Source of the DNA: Enterobacillus tribolii | Lineage (GTDB): Bacteria > Pseudomonadota > Gammaproteobacteria > Enterobacterales > Enterobacteriaceae | Assembly: GCF_003363015.1 (NCBI RefSeq) | Contig: NZ_QRAP01000014.1 | Coordinates: 1 to 64,000 of the forward strand | Direction of reading: 5' to 3' | Length of the DNA: 64,000 nucleotides | Shown here: positions 47,723 to 56,423 of the stretch, in pieces | Layout: each line of letters begins with the position of its first letter | Position numbering within the stretch: the stretch's first letter is position 1 | Notes under the pieces: model-generated | Databases searched by the model: none | What the model was told of the DNA's origin: nothing | Seen by the model: only the letters and a program-made list of their open reading frames with translations | Made by a program: the position numbers and the translations under genes

Positions 47723-48445
47723 ATGATGAACAGCGTTCAAAACACGACGACAGCCCCCGGATGGTACGGAAAACTTCCGGCAACCGGCGATTTCCTGCAA
47801 CGCCGTCTGCCGGCTCCCGTAGTCAACCACTGGGCGCAGTGGTTTCACAACGGTCTTGCCGGGCGTCAGCGTCGTCAGGAAGAGATGGAGCTTCCGCCAT
47901 TCAGCGCTGCGCCGGTGTGGAACTTCGTCGTGCCCGCTACGCTCGGCAACCGCTATATCCAGATGGGATGCATGATGCCGGCCTGCGACAGCGTGGGGCG
48001 CAACTACCCCGTGTGCGCCATGCAGTTGTTCAGCCCGGATGACTGGCACCCTTACCAGCTCAATATGTCGGCGGAGTGGTATCAGCATCTCGGCTTTGCC
48101 CTGTTGCGCGGCGTACGCAACATTCTGTCGGCTGAGCAGGTCGACCAGTCCCTGCAAGCGCTGATGCCCCTGTCCGGCCCGCCGGAAAAATCCGGCGCGG
48201 AAATCCTTTCCGTGATCGGCTTTCAGCATCCGGACGTACCGCCGCTGAGCTGGCAGCAGGTCGCGGATTGTTTCGATCCGGAGCAGTACAGCAGCTTCTG
48301 GTGGACCAACCAGGCCGATGGCGCGCCGCTTTACACACACGTGCACAGCGGCAACCTGACGGTGCAACTGTTCACCCAGTTGTTCGAGCCCACCGTCTGG
48401 AACCGCCCCGGACGGGGTGGGCAATATCCTCAGATGTTTGATTAA
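47723..48445 (+). CDS. tagF: TagF domain protein, T6SS regulator
   Basis: The 240-residue product is a TagF/SciT protein, with the signature GWYGKLPATGDFLQRRLP at the start and VPATLGNRYIQMGCMMPACD in the middle. TagF proteins repress T6SS activity after translation, in some bacteria by binding Fha, and are countered by the kinase PpkA. No PP2C domain is fused here; PppA is separate. GAGGAG lies directly before ATGATG, and the exact first codon is uncertain by one. Confidence 0.9.
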   Translation: MMNSVQNTTTAPGWYGKLPATGDFLQRRLPAPVVNHWAQWFHNGLAGRQRRQEEMELPPFSAAPVWNFVVPATLGNRYIQMGCMMPACDSVGRNYPVCAMQLFSPDDWHPYQLNMSAEWYQHLGFALLRGVRNILSAEQVDQSLQALMPLSGPPEKSGAEILSVIGFQHPDVPPLSWQQVADCFDPEQYSSFWWTNQADGAPLYTHVHSGNLTVQLFTQLFEPTVWNRPGRGGQYPQMFD

Positions 48446-48485
48446 TCACGGTTTTATCAGTAACTATTTTATCAAGAGTAGCACT

Positions 48486-49535
48486 ATGGCGATTGAAACC
48501 CTGCTGTCCCCCATCGCCGCCGATAACCCCTGCGGCGACAACCTGGAATACGACGCCGACTTTCAGGCGCTGGAAAAAGCCGCGACCGGCAAGGCCGAGC
48601 AGCAGTTCGGCAGCACCATCATCCCTGCGGAAGCACCGGACTGGGCGCTGGTGGAGCGGCTGTCCACCGCGCTGCTGGCGCGCACCAAAGATCTGCGCGT
48701 CATGCTGTACCTCACCCGGGCGTGGTGCCAGCTGCGCGGTCTGACCGGCTACGCCGACGGACTGGAACTGGTTCATCAGGCGCTGGTGCGTTACTGGGAA
48801 CCGCTCCTGCCGCTGCTGGAGTTCGATGGCGAAGCGGATCCCATGTTCCGCCTCAACGCGCTGGCCGGTCTGGGCGACAATGCAGCGCTGACCAGCAGCA
48901 TGCGCGCCGCGCTGCTGTTGTCCGGCCCGGCCGGTGAAATCTCGCTGCGCGACGCCGGCGCCCTGCTGGACGGCACCAAGCACGAATGCCCGAACTTCCC
49001 CGGCGGCAAGCCCCGCCTGCAGGACGAACTGGCGCGCCCGGATAATCCGGCCGCAATACAGATCCAGCGCGTCACGCAGTTGCTGGCCGGCATCCGGGCG
49101 GAAGTCACACGTCATCTGGGCGAAAGCGCCCTGCCGGAAATGAGCGGCGTACTGCGCCTGTTCGACATGCTTTCCCGCGCCAGCCAGATCGGCGCCGAGC
49201 AGCCGGAAAGCGCGCCGGAACCCGCCGCGCCCGCAGCAGCGGCCCCGGCAGCCGCCGCACAGCCGGTGATGGCGCCGGTTGCCGCCTCCGCGCCGTTCAG
49301 CTGGCACGGCGCACAGGTGCAGACGCGCGACGACGTGGTGCTGATGCTGGAAAAGATTAAAGAATATTTCCGCCAGAACGAACCCAGCCACCCGGCGCCG
49401 CTGATGATCGCTCGGGTACAGCGCCTGGTGACAATGGACTTTATGCAGCTCGTCAGCGACCTGGCGCCGGACGGTCTGCGTCAGTTGGAAACCATCCTTG
49501 GTCATTCCGGCGATGGCGATGACGAACACGATTAA
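48486..49535 (+). CDS. tssA: TssA assembly-capping protein
   Basis: TssA primes and coordinates tail-tube and sheath growth. The 349-residue protein has the N-terminal ImpA domain (LLSPIAADNPCGDNLEYDAD) and WALVERLSTALLARTKDLRV, an Ala/Pro-rich linker at about 240-270, and a short C-terminal domain (VLMLEKIKEYFRQNEPSHPA then PLMIARVQRLVTMDF) of the short TssA class. It is the last gene before the repeat-bearing gap that separates it from tssB. Confidence 0.93.
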   Translation: MAIETLLSPIAADNPCGDNLEYDADFQALEKAATGKAEQQFGSTIIPAEAPDWALVERLSTALLARTKDLRVMLYLTRAWCQLRGLTGYADGLELVHQALVRYWEPLLPLLEFDGEADPMFRLNALAGLGDNAALTSSMRAALLLSGPAGEISLRDAGALLDGTKHECPNFPGGKPRLQDELARPDNPAAIQIQRVTQLLAGIRAEVTRHLGESALPEMSGVLRLFDMLSRASQIGAEQPESAPEPAAPAAAAPAAAAQPVMAPVAASAPFSWHGAQVQTRDDVVLMLEKIKEYFRQNEPSHPAPLMIARVQRLVTMDFMQLVSDLAPDGLRQLETILGHSGDGDDEHD

Positions 49536-49549
49536 CATTCAACATTCCC

Positions 49550-49640
49550 GATATACCCCCAAATAATTCGGGTTGCAGGAAAGCGGTAAAACGCCGGCCC
49601 CCGGGAAAACACACCGGCAACCTGAAGTATTACGGATATA
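49550..49640. repeat. Interspersed palindromic repeat of enterobacterial type
   Basis: The ends ATATACCCCCAAATAATTCG and (reverse) TATATCCGTAATACTTCAGG are inverted and imperfectly complementary, and GGTTGCAGG and its partner CAACCTGAA continue the arms. This 90-base unit is a form of the intergenic repeat with an AAATAATTCGnGTTGCAGG core that I know from several plant-associated and Serratia-like enterobacteria. The middle is GC-rich and palindromic. It lies between tssA and tssB and would fold strongly in the transcript. Confidence 0.7.
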
Positions 49641-49704
49641 ACCCCTGGTAAAGACGTCCTCCCTCCGTAACCGGAAGGACCCTGACATAACGACGGAGTA
49701 TCTC

Positions 49705-50238
49705 ATGAGTGCAGTATCCCGCAGCGGGCAAAAGTTCATCGCCCGCAACCGCGCACCGCGCGTGCAAATTGAATACGATGTGGAGATTTACGGTTCGGAG
49801 CGCAAAATCCAGCTGCCGTTCATCATGGGTGTTCTGGCCGATCTGGCCGGTAAACCGTTGGACCCGCTGCCAGCCGTCAACGACCGCAAGTTCCTGGAAA
49901 TCGACATCGACAACTTCGACGAGCGTCTGAAGTCGATGAAACCACGTGTGGCGTACCAGGTGGACAACACCCTGACTGACGAAGGCAAACTCAACGTTGA
50001 GCTGACCTTCGAAAGCATGGACGACTTCAACCCGGCCAATATCGCCCGCAAAGTGGACCCGCTCAACAATCTGCTGGAAGCGCGTACCCAGCTTTCCAAC
50101 CTGCTTTCCTATATGGACGGCAAAAACGGCGCGGAAGAACTGATTTCCCAAATCCTGCAAAATCCGGAGCTGCTGAAGTCCCTGACCAATGCCCCCAGGC
50201 CGGCGGAACAAGCCGAACCTCAGGACCGGGAGGAGTAA
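49705..50238 (+). CDS. tssB: TssB, small sheath subunit
   Basis: The 177-residue protein pairs with TssC to form the contractile sheath. It has the family core RAPRVQIEYDVEIYGSERKI, MGVLADLAGKP, RKFLEIDIDNFDERLKSMKP and TFESMDDFNPANIARKVDPL. GGAGTATCTC precedes the ATG. It begins a new transcript section after the repeat, three bases before tssC. Confidence 0.97.
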   Translation: MSAVSRSGQKFIARNRAPRVQIEYDVEIYGSERKIQLPFIMGVLADLAGKPLDPLPAVNDRKFLEIDIDNFDERLKSMKPRVAYQVDNTLTDEGKLNVELTFESMDDFNPANIARKVDPLNNLLEARTQLSNLLSYMDGKNGAEELISQILQNPELLKSLTNAPRPAEQAEPQDREE

Positions 50239-50241
50239 CCG

Positions 50242-51747
50242 ATGAGTAGCAACCCGCTTCAACAACAGCAACAGCAGCAAGCCGCCAACGTCTTTACCAG
50301 CGACGAATTCAGCGAGCTGCTGAATAAAGAGTTCCGCCCGGCGACCGACCAGGCCAAAGCGGCGGTAGAACACGCGGTGAAAACCCTGGCGCACCAGGCG
50401 CTGGAAAATACCGTCACCATTTCTTCGGACGCCTACCGCACCATTCAGGCGCTGATCGCGGAGATCGACGAAAAGCTGTCGCGTCAGATCAACCAGATCA
50501 TCCACCACGAAGATTTCCAGGCGCTGGAAGGCGCATGGCGCGGTCTGCACCACCTGGTGAACAACACCGAAACCGATGAAATGCTGAAAATCCGTTTCAT
50601 GAGCGTTTCCAAAAAAGAGCTGGGCCGCACACTCAAGCGTTATAAAGGCGTTGGCTGGGACCAAAGCCCGTTCTTCAAAAAGATTTACGAAGAAGAATAC
50701 GGCCAGTTCGGCGGCGAACCGTTCGGCTGCCTGGTCGGCGACTACTACTTCGACCACAGCCCGCCGGACGTGGAGCTGCTGGGCGAGATGGCCAAGATCA
50801 GCGCCGCAGCGCACTGCCCGTTCATCAGCGGCACCGCGCCGAGCGTGATGCAGATGGAGTCATGGCAGGAGCTGTCCAACCCGCGCGACCTGACCAAGAT
50901 TTTCCAGAACACCGAATACGCCGCATGGCGCAGCCTGCGCGAATCGGAAGACGCCCGTTACGTCGGCCTGGTCATGCCGCGCTTCCTGTCACGCCTGCCC
51001 TACGGCATCCGCACCAACCCGGTTGATGAATTCGACTTCGAGGAAGAAACCGACGGCGCGAACCACAGCAATTACACCTGGGCCAACTCCGCCTACGCGA
51101 TGGCGGTCAACATCAACCGCTCGTTCAAAGAGTACGGCTGGTGTACCTCGATTCGCGGCGTGGAATCCGGCGGTTCGGTGGAAAACCTGCCGTGCCATAC
51201 CTTCCCGAGCGACGACGGCGGCGTGGACATGAAGTGTCCGACCGAAATCGCCATCAGCGACCGTCGTGAAGCCGAGCTGGCGAAGAACGGCTTTATGCCG
51301 CTGATCCACCGCAAAAACTCCGACTTTGCCGCCTTTATCGGCGCCCAGTCGCTGCAAAAGCCGGCGGAATACTATGACGCGGACGCCTCCGCCAACGCTC
51401 AGTTGGCTGCACGCCTGCCTTATCTGTTTGCCTGCTGCCGCTTTGCACACTACCTGAAGTGTATCGTCCGCGACAAGATCGGTTCATTCCGCGAGCGCGA
51501 CGATATGGAGCAATGGCTGAACAACTGGATCATGAACTATGTGGACGGCGACCCGGCGAACTCGTCGCAGGATACCAAAGCGCGTAAGCCGTTGGCCGCT
51601 GCCGAGGTACTGGTGGATGAGATCGAGGATAACCCGGGCTACTACAGCGCCAAGTTCTTCCTGCGTCCGCACTATCAGCTGGAAGGATTGACGGTGTCGC
51701 TGAGACTGGTTTCAAAGCTGCCGTCACTGAAGCAGGGCAATAGCTGA
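50242..51747 (+). CDS. tssC: TssC, large sheath subunit
   Basis: The 501-residue sheath protein shows EGAWRGLHHLVNNTETDEML, MSVSKKELGRTLK, FGGEPFGCLVGDYYF and a C-terminal EDNPGYYSAKFFLRPHYQLE, all typical. Sheath contraction drives the Hcp tube outward, and ClpV later disassembles it through the TssC N-terminal helix. GGAGGAG within the end of tssB gives the ribosome site. Confidence 0.97.
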   Translation: MSSNPLQQQQQQQAANVFTSDEFSELLNKEFRPATDQAKAAVEHAVKTLAHQALENTVTISSDAYRTIQALIAEIDEKLSRQINQIIHHEDFQALEGAWRGLHHLVNNTETDEMLKIRFMSVSKKELGRTLKRYKGVGWDQSPFFKKIYEEEYGQFGGEPFGCLVGDYYFDHSPPDVELLGEMAKISAAAHCPFISGTAPSVMQMESWQELSNPRDLTKIFQNTEYAAWRSLRESEDARYVGLVMPRFLSRLPYGIRTNPVDEFDFEEETDGANHSNYTWANSAYAMAVNINRSFKEYGWCTSIRGVESGGSVENLPCHTFPSDDGGVDMKCPTEIAISDRREAELAKNGFMPLIHRKNSDFAAFIGAQSLQKPAEYYDADASANAQLAARLPYLFACCRFAHYLKCIVRDKIGSFRERDDMEQWLNNWIMNYVDGDPANSSQDTKARKPLAAAEVLVDEIEDNPGYYSAKFFLRPHYQLEGLTVSLRLVSKLPSLKQGNS

Positions 51748-51758
51748 CCGGCGTCAGA

Positions 51759-51865
51759 GCGCCCGTCTGATTTACGGGCGCGATGAAGCCGTTCAGTAAC
51801 ACCAATAAGCCGCCGGCTTGTCGCTCCTTACGCAATATCAGGAGCGCGAAAGGGGCAAAGCCGGC
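51759..51865 (+). repeat. Two successive stem-loops after tssC
   Basis: The first is GCGCCCGT (51759-51766) with ACGGGCGC (51774-51781). The second is long and imperfect: GCCGGCTT (51812-51819) and CGCTCCT (51822-51828) pair with AGGAGCG (51840-51846) and AAGCCGGC (51858-51865). Neither has a T-run. They may trim the tssC message or separate it from the highly expressed hcp. Confidence 0.6.
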
Positions 51866-52105
51866 GCAGATGGAATGATGGACAACCGATGTAGGGAAAC
51901 CCCGAATAAGCCCATGGAAAATTACTTTATTCCACACATTTTTATGGACACCACACAGCAAATAATCTCAGTAAATAACCGTCATCTTAAAAAATGACAC
52001 CCTGATTATTGGCCGGCAACTTGGTCAATAGGATATGAAATCTCTCATATCTCAACCTCGTGTATATCACCGATATACCACCAAACCATAAAAAGGAAAG
52101 TAATT
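51866..52105 (+). promoter_or_regulatory. hcp upstream region with two small palindromes
   Basis: GATATGA-N6-TCATATC (52032-52051) and GTATATC-ACC-GATATAC (52062-52078) lie just before hcp, their starts 30 bases apart. They could be a regulator pair or leader hairpins. I cannot place the promoter with confidence: the TATA-like sequences all fall inside the palindromes. Confidence 0.5.
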
Positions 52106-52588
52106 ATGGCAATTGATATGTTTATGAAAGTCGAAGGTGCTAGTGGTGAATCTCAGGATGCTAACCATAAGGGTTGGACTGATATTACTTCTTTCACCTG
52201 GGGCGCTTCCCAGCCGGGTAACATGGGTGTTGGCGGCGGCGGTGGTTCCGGTAAGGTCAACTTCAACGACCTGCACGTTAACGCGCTGATCGACAAATCC
52301 ACCCCGGCTCTGCTGAAGCATTGCGCCAGCGGTAAGCACCTGGCCAAAGTCGAAGTTTCCGTGTGTAAAGCCGGCGGCGAGCAGATCGAATATGCCCGCA
52401 TCACGCTGGAAGAAGTCCTGGTCACCAACGTACAGTACAACGGTGCTCAGGGTGAAGACACGCTGGGCCTGACCTACTCCTTCCAGGCTGCAAAAGTGAA
52501 GCAGCAGTACTGGGAGCAGACGGGCAAAGGCGGCAAAGGTGCCGAAAGCAGCGCAGGCTGGAACATCAAAGAAAACTGCGAAGCATAA
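52106..52588 (+). CDS. hcp: Hcp (TssD) tube protein
   Basis: Hcp hexamers stack to form the inner tube and are exported with the effectors. The 160-residue protein has the family pattern AIDMFMKVEGASGESQDANH, GWTDITSFTWGASQPG and TLGLTYSFQAAKVKQQYWEQ. AAAGGAAAGTAATT precedes the ATG. Its own upstream region and downstream terminators make it a separate high-output unit, common for hcp. Confidence 0.97.
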   Translation: MAIDMFMKVEGASGESQDANHKGWTDITSFTWGASQPGNMGVGGGGGSGKVNFNDLHVNALIDKSTPALLKHCASGKHLAKVEVSVCKAGGEQIEYARITLEEVLVTNVQYNGAQGEDTLGLTYSFQAAKVKQQYWEQTGKGGKGAESSAGWNIKENCEA

Positions 52589-52595
52589 TTCCCCG

Positions 52596-52618
52596 ATCCC
52601 CCGGCTCGTCCGGGGGAT
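52596..52618 (+). terminator. Stem-loop after hcp
   Basis: ATCCCCCGG pairs with CCGGGGGAT across five bases, seven bases after the hcp stop, and is followed by ATCCGTTTT. It probably ends or protects the hcp message. Confidence 0.7.
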
Positions 52619-52639
52619 ATCCGTTTTACCACGGCGGAT

Positions 52640-52678
52640 AAATAAAAAATAAATCGTTTTACGGCCTATTTTTTATTT
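52640..52678 (+). terminator. AT-rich inverted repeat after hcp
   Basis: AAATAAAAAATA and TATTTTTTATTT are perfectly complementary 12-base arms with 15 bases between. The second arm is itself T-rich, so together with the preceding stem it may form a double terminator before tagH. Confidence 0.5.
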
Positions 52679-52798
52679 ACCTGACGCAACGAAATTCATT
52701 ATCCGAACGTCGCCATTGACCTTATTTCGCTGATTATTCCCACCGTTATACGATCGGAATAACCCTGTACCCGGATTGATATTTGCAGGACTGCCTTT

Positions 52799-54631
52799 AT
52801 GCGATTCACTATTGTAAAAAATAAAAACGGCCATACCCCGCCGCAAAATAGCTGCGATTTTCTGCCGCCCGGCGGAACCATCGGCCGCAGCGTGGACAAT
52901 AATCTGGTATTACCCGACGATGACCGTTCTATTTCCCGCCTGCAGGCCATTGTGCATATTTCCGCCGACGGCGAGTGCCGCATCACCAACCGCGGCAACG
53001 TTACCCGCGTCATGCTGAACGATATCCCGCTGGAGCGGGGGCGTCAGGTTGAATTGCAGGATGGCGATACCCTGGGCATTGATGATTATCAGATCCAGGT
53101 CAGCATTCCCCAGCAACGCACTGCGCCGGCGGAGCCTCCATACGCCGCCGCGCCGCTTCAGGATATTCCGCCGCCGGTACAGGCCGTTCCGCCCCCGGTC
53201 GCGCCGGTGGTCAGCGCGCCCATACAGCCCGTCGTGCCGCCAGCCCAGGAGACTGCGCCGGCGCCGCGCGATGACGCCGCGCCGGCAGCCATTTCCACCA
53301 TTCCCAATGAAATCTGGGACAGCCTGGTGGACGAGTTCACCCCGGCCGCGGCGCAAGCGCCGCAGCCCGTCAGCGAACCGCCGCTCAGCATCGATAATCC
53401 GCTGCTGACGCCGGCGGCCAGCGAGCTGAACCCTGCCGATCCGCTGGCCCAGCTTGCCGGCGGCATCGGGCTGCACGAGCTGCAGCAAAAGCAGACCGAT
53501 CCGACCGCCCTGTTCCACGGCGACAGCACCTTCGCGCGCGATAACATTCTCAACGACACTACGCCCAGCGCGCTGTTGGCGGACAAACCCGGCGCGCCGC
53601 TGCTGCCGGACGCGCCGAACGCCGACGAGCAGGCGCTGGACCCGCTGGCCCTGTTCGGCGCCTCGCCGGCCCCCGTTGCACCGGGCGCGCTGGGCAAAGA
53701 CGATCCGCTCGGCCTGATGACGGAAGGCGCAGTGCCGCTCGCCCGTCCGGACGCAGAGCCGGAACCGGGCATCGCGATGGTTCCGCCCGTCACCGCCGCG
53801 CCGCCGATGCCGGAACCGCCCCGTCAGCCCCGGCCCGAACCGCCGCCGGTGATCCATATGCCGCCGCCCCCGCCGGAACCTGTGCCAGCGCCCGCCATAC
53901 AGCTGGAGCCGCGCCCAGAGAAAACACGTCGCGCCACCAACCGGCTGGGTATCGACCCCATCGACAGCCCGCTCAAGCAGGCGCCGGTGGTCATGGGCGA
54001 CGGCAGCTCCGAACTCGACGGCGCGATGCTGAGCGCGCTGTTGCGCGGCATCGGCCTGGACGATCTGCAACCGCCGCCGCATTTCGACGAGCAGCAGGTG
54101 CAGCAGGTCGGCCGCATGCTCAGCCTGTTCTCGCAGGGAACGGTCGCCCTGCTCTCTTCGCGCTCCATCCTCAAGCGCGGCGTGAAGGCGGAGATGACCA
54201 TGATCCTCGACGAGGCCAACAACCCGTTCAAGCTGTTGCCCTCCGGCAAAACGGTACTGATGCAGATGTTCGGCACCCGTATGCCGGGCTTTATGCCGCC
54301 GGAGCAGGCGGTGCGCGACGCGCTGATCGACCTGCAGGCCCACCAGCTCGGCATGATCGCCGGCATCCGCGCCATCATCGCCGCCATGCTGCAATCCTTT
54401 AACCCGGAGCGGCTGGAGGAAGAAGCGCGCAAAGACGGCGTTGCGCCGCGCCTGTCGCTGCCGTCCGGGCGCAAGGCGGCCCTGTGGGATTACTTCACCA
54501 AGCGCTATCAAAAAACCGCCGGTGAAATTGAGGACGATTTCCATACCCTGTTTGGCGAAGCTTTCCTGCACGCCTACGACGTTGAAGTAAACCAATACAA
54601 AGACTCGCAGACTCAACCGGATAAGCCATGA
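52799..54631 (+). CDS. tagH: TagH (Fha) FHA-domain scaffold protein
   Basis: The 610-residue protein has an N-terminal FHA domain (about 5-100, GGTIGRSVDNN with R30, then DRSISRLQA) that binds phosphothreonine. A long proline-rich middle follows (about 105-395). The C-terminal type VI FHA domain ends the chain (about 410-600, GIDPIDSPLK, then LSLFSQGTVALLSSR and ALWDYFTKRYQKTAGEIEDD). In the threonine-phosphorylation pathway it is the target of PpkA and PppA and promotes T6SS assembly. Its stop overlaps the next gene in ATGA. Confidence 0.93.
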   Translation: MRFTIVKNKNGHTPPQNSCDFLPPGGTIGRSVDNNLVLPDDDRSISRLQAIVHISADGECRITNRGNVTRVMLNDIPLERGRQVELQDGDTLGIDDYQIQVSIPQQRTAPAEPPYAAAPLQDIPPPVQAVPPPVAPVVSAPIQPVVPPAQETAPAPRDDAAPAAISTIPNEIWDSLVDEFTPAAAQAPQPVSEPPLSIDNPLLTPAASELNPADPLAQLAGGIGLHELQQKQTDPTALFHGDSTFARDNILNDTTPSALLADKPGAPLLPDAPNADEQALDPLALFGASPAPVAPGALGKDDPLGLMTEGAVPLARPDAEPEPGIAMVPPVTAAPPMPEPPRQPRPEPPPVIHMPPPPPEPVPAPAIQLEPRPEKTRRATNRLGIDPIDSPLKQAPVVMGDGSSELDGAMLSALLRGIGLDDLQPPPHFDEQQVQQVGRMLSLFSQGTVALLSSRSILKRGVKAEMTMILDEANNPFKLLPSGKTVLMQMFGTRMPGFMPPEQAVRDALIDLQAHQLGMIAGIRAIIAAMLQSFNPERLEEEARKDGVAPRLSLPSGRKAALWDYFTKRYQKTAGEIEDDFHTLFGEAFLHAYDVEVNQYKDSQTQPDKP

Positions 54632-55401
54632 ACATCACCGTAGCCTCCACCAGTAATCAGGGCAGCAGAGACAGCAACCAGGATCAGACCGGCGAAGCCA
54701 TCGGCGAACGCGCCGCCTGCTTCGTGGTTTGCGACGGCATTGCCGGCACGCCCGGCGGCGACATCGCCGCAAAACTGGCGCGCGACAGCATCCTGCAACA
54801 TTTTGACGGCGAAAAGCACCTGGATGCCCAGAGCATCCGTGAGCAGATCGCCCGCGCCAATGCCGCCATTCATCAGGAACAACAGAACTCGGAAGAGCAC
54901 GCCAAAATGGGCACCACCGTGGTCAGCCTGTTTATCGACCGCGACTTCCAGCTCGCCTACTGGGCGCACGCCGGCGACAGCCGGTTGTACCTGTTCCGGC
55001 GCGGCTATCTGCACAGCGTCACCACCGATCACAGCCTGGTGCAGCAGATGCGGGACGCCGGTTACCAGACCGGCGGCATCAACAACAACCTGCTTTACTT
55101 CGCGCTCGGTATGCACGAAGAGCGCGACGCCAGCTACGGCGACGTGCTGCAACTGGAAGACGGCGACGTGTTTCTGCTGTGTACCGACGGCTTCTGGCAC
55201 AACTTTACCCATGCCGAGCTGGAGCAATCGCTGCGCATGGTCAACTCGCCCGGCGAGTGGCTGGCCCTGATGCAGCAGGCCTGGACTGAAAAGAGCGACA
55301 GCGACAATTACAGCGCCATCGCGGTTTGGATTGGCTCGCCGCAGGAGACCACGTTATTGCACTCCCTGACGGACGCCGAGCGTTTCCTGTTACGTGACTG
55401 A
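54628..55401 (+). CDS. pppA: PppA, PP2C-family phosphatase of the T6SS
   Basis: The 257-residue serine/threonine phosphatase has the metal-binding motifs RDSNQDQ (D19), VCDGIAG (D36-G37), GTTVVSLFI, AHAGDSRLYLF, LLCTDGFW and SDNYSAI in order. It removes phosphate from Fha and switches the T6SS off. The partner kinase PpkA was not found in the window, which is unusual. It may lie beyond the right edge. Translation is coupled to tagH. Confidence 0.93.
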   Translation: MNITVASTSNQGSRDSNQDQTGEAIGERAACFVVCDGIAGTPGGDIAAKLARDSILQHFDGEKHLDAQSIREQIARANAAIHQEQQNSEEHAKMGTTVVSLFIDRDFQLAYWAHAGDSRLYLFRRGYLHSVTTDHSLVQQMRDAGYQTGGINNNLLYFALGMHEERDASYGDVLQLEDGDVFLLCTDGFWHNFTHAELEQSLRMVNSPGEWLALMQQAWTEKSDSDNYSAIAVWIGSPQETTLLHSLTDAERFLLRD

Positions 55402-55450
55402 CCCTTTTTTCCCGCTACACCACAGGGATAAGATACCTACAAGGCTAACT

Positions 55451-56407
55451 ATGAAATATTGGATGACAGGTCTCGTCGCCATGATGGCGGCCTCCGGCGC
55501 ACACGCGCTGGACTATCGGATGGCGTACTCCCCCAGCCAGCAACTTGAGGTCTACGTCGATAACGTACAAAGCGATGCGCCGGTTCACTGGTGCGACAGA
55601 AGCATCACCCTGCGTATCGTCTCGCGCCAGAGCACCGATCCGTCAGTACTGAACGATTTCCTGCCGCGCCTCGGCGGCCTGGTGGAGCGCCAGTGTCCCA
55701 AGGCTACCCGCCTGCCCTGGACCATGGTGGATGCCCCCGGCAACGTACTGGCGCAGGGGGAAGCTACCAAAGCCAAGCGCTGGGCGCCCAATGCCAAGAC
55801 GCTGACGCCCGCCGTTCCGCCTGCGGTGCCGGTCACCTCGCCCCATGCCGACAGCGCGCCGCTGCAAACCTTCGAGCTTACGCCGGGCTGCCGCTTCCGC
55901 ACCCACTGGGATAACGCCGGCGGCGGCAACGCCCTGTTCGTTCCGACGGACAACGCGCTGCGCTGCACCGACGGCTGGCTGAACGGCAACAGTTCCTCGA
56001 CCCTGCACCTGAACGGCCAGAGCCAAACCTCTTCCCTGACCTTTTTCCAGGGTTATCCGCTGCTCAACCTGAGCATCGGCGAACAGCCGCTGATGGTCAT
56101 CAGCGCCAACCGTGAACGTCTGGTGCTGGGCGGAAGCCGCCAGGCGACGGGCAGCTACCTGCTGCTGCCGTTCGACTCCCGCCTGCATGCCTGGGCGTTC
56201 AACGGCACGGTGATCGTCGAAATGCCGCGCCAGGACGCCGCCGACGCGGAGAAAACGGAGTTACGCGTCGAACAGGCGCTCAGCGCCTGGCAACCCCTGC
56301 TCAGCCAGCAATCCGTGCTGACCTTCAAGCTGGTGGAATCGCTGGCGACTGACCGGGTCGATCCCGCCAGCGGCAGCTATAAATCCGTCACCAGCAGCGC
56401 CTACTGA
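55451..56407 (+). CDS. Exported T6SS-associated protein, function unknown
   Basis: The 318-residue protein has a clear signal peptide (MKYWMTGLVAMMAASGAHA) and a beta-rich body with two domains: about 25-110 (YSPSQQLEVYVDNVQSDAPV) and 135-300 (LTPGCRFRTHWDNAGGGNAL ... INGNSSSTLHL-like repeats). A pair of cysteines in each domain suggests disulphides. I do not recognise a family. Its place between pppA and tagJ suggests a periplasmic helper of the T6SS. The ATG is preferred to longer starts for the signal peptide. Confidence 0.72.
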   Translation: MKYWMTGLVAMMAASGAHALDYRMAYSPSQQLEVYVDNVQSDAPVHWCDRSITLRIVSRQSTDPSVLNDFLPRLGGLVERQCPKATRLPWTMVDAPGNVLAQGEATKAKRWAPNAKTLTPAVPPAVPVTSPHADSAPLQTFELTPGCRFRTHWDNAGGGNALFVPTDNALRCTDGWLNGNSSSTLHLNGQSQTSSLTFFQGYPLLNLSIGEQPLMVISANRERLVLGGSRQATGSYLLLPFDSRLHAWAFNGTVIVEMPRQDAADAEKTELRVEQALSAWQPLLSQQSVLTFKLVESLATDRVDPASGSYKSVTSSAY

Positions 56408-56423
56408 CGACAAGGAGTACGAA

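Noticed and set aside
52910-54616. A 568-codon minus-strand frame across tagH
   Set aside because: Arg/Gly-rich translation with no domain, no ribosome site and full overlap with a well-supported FHA gene.
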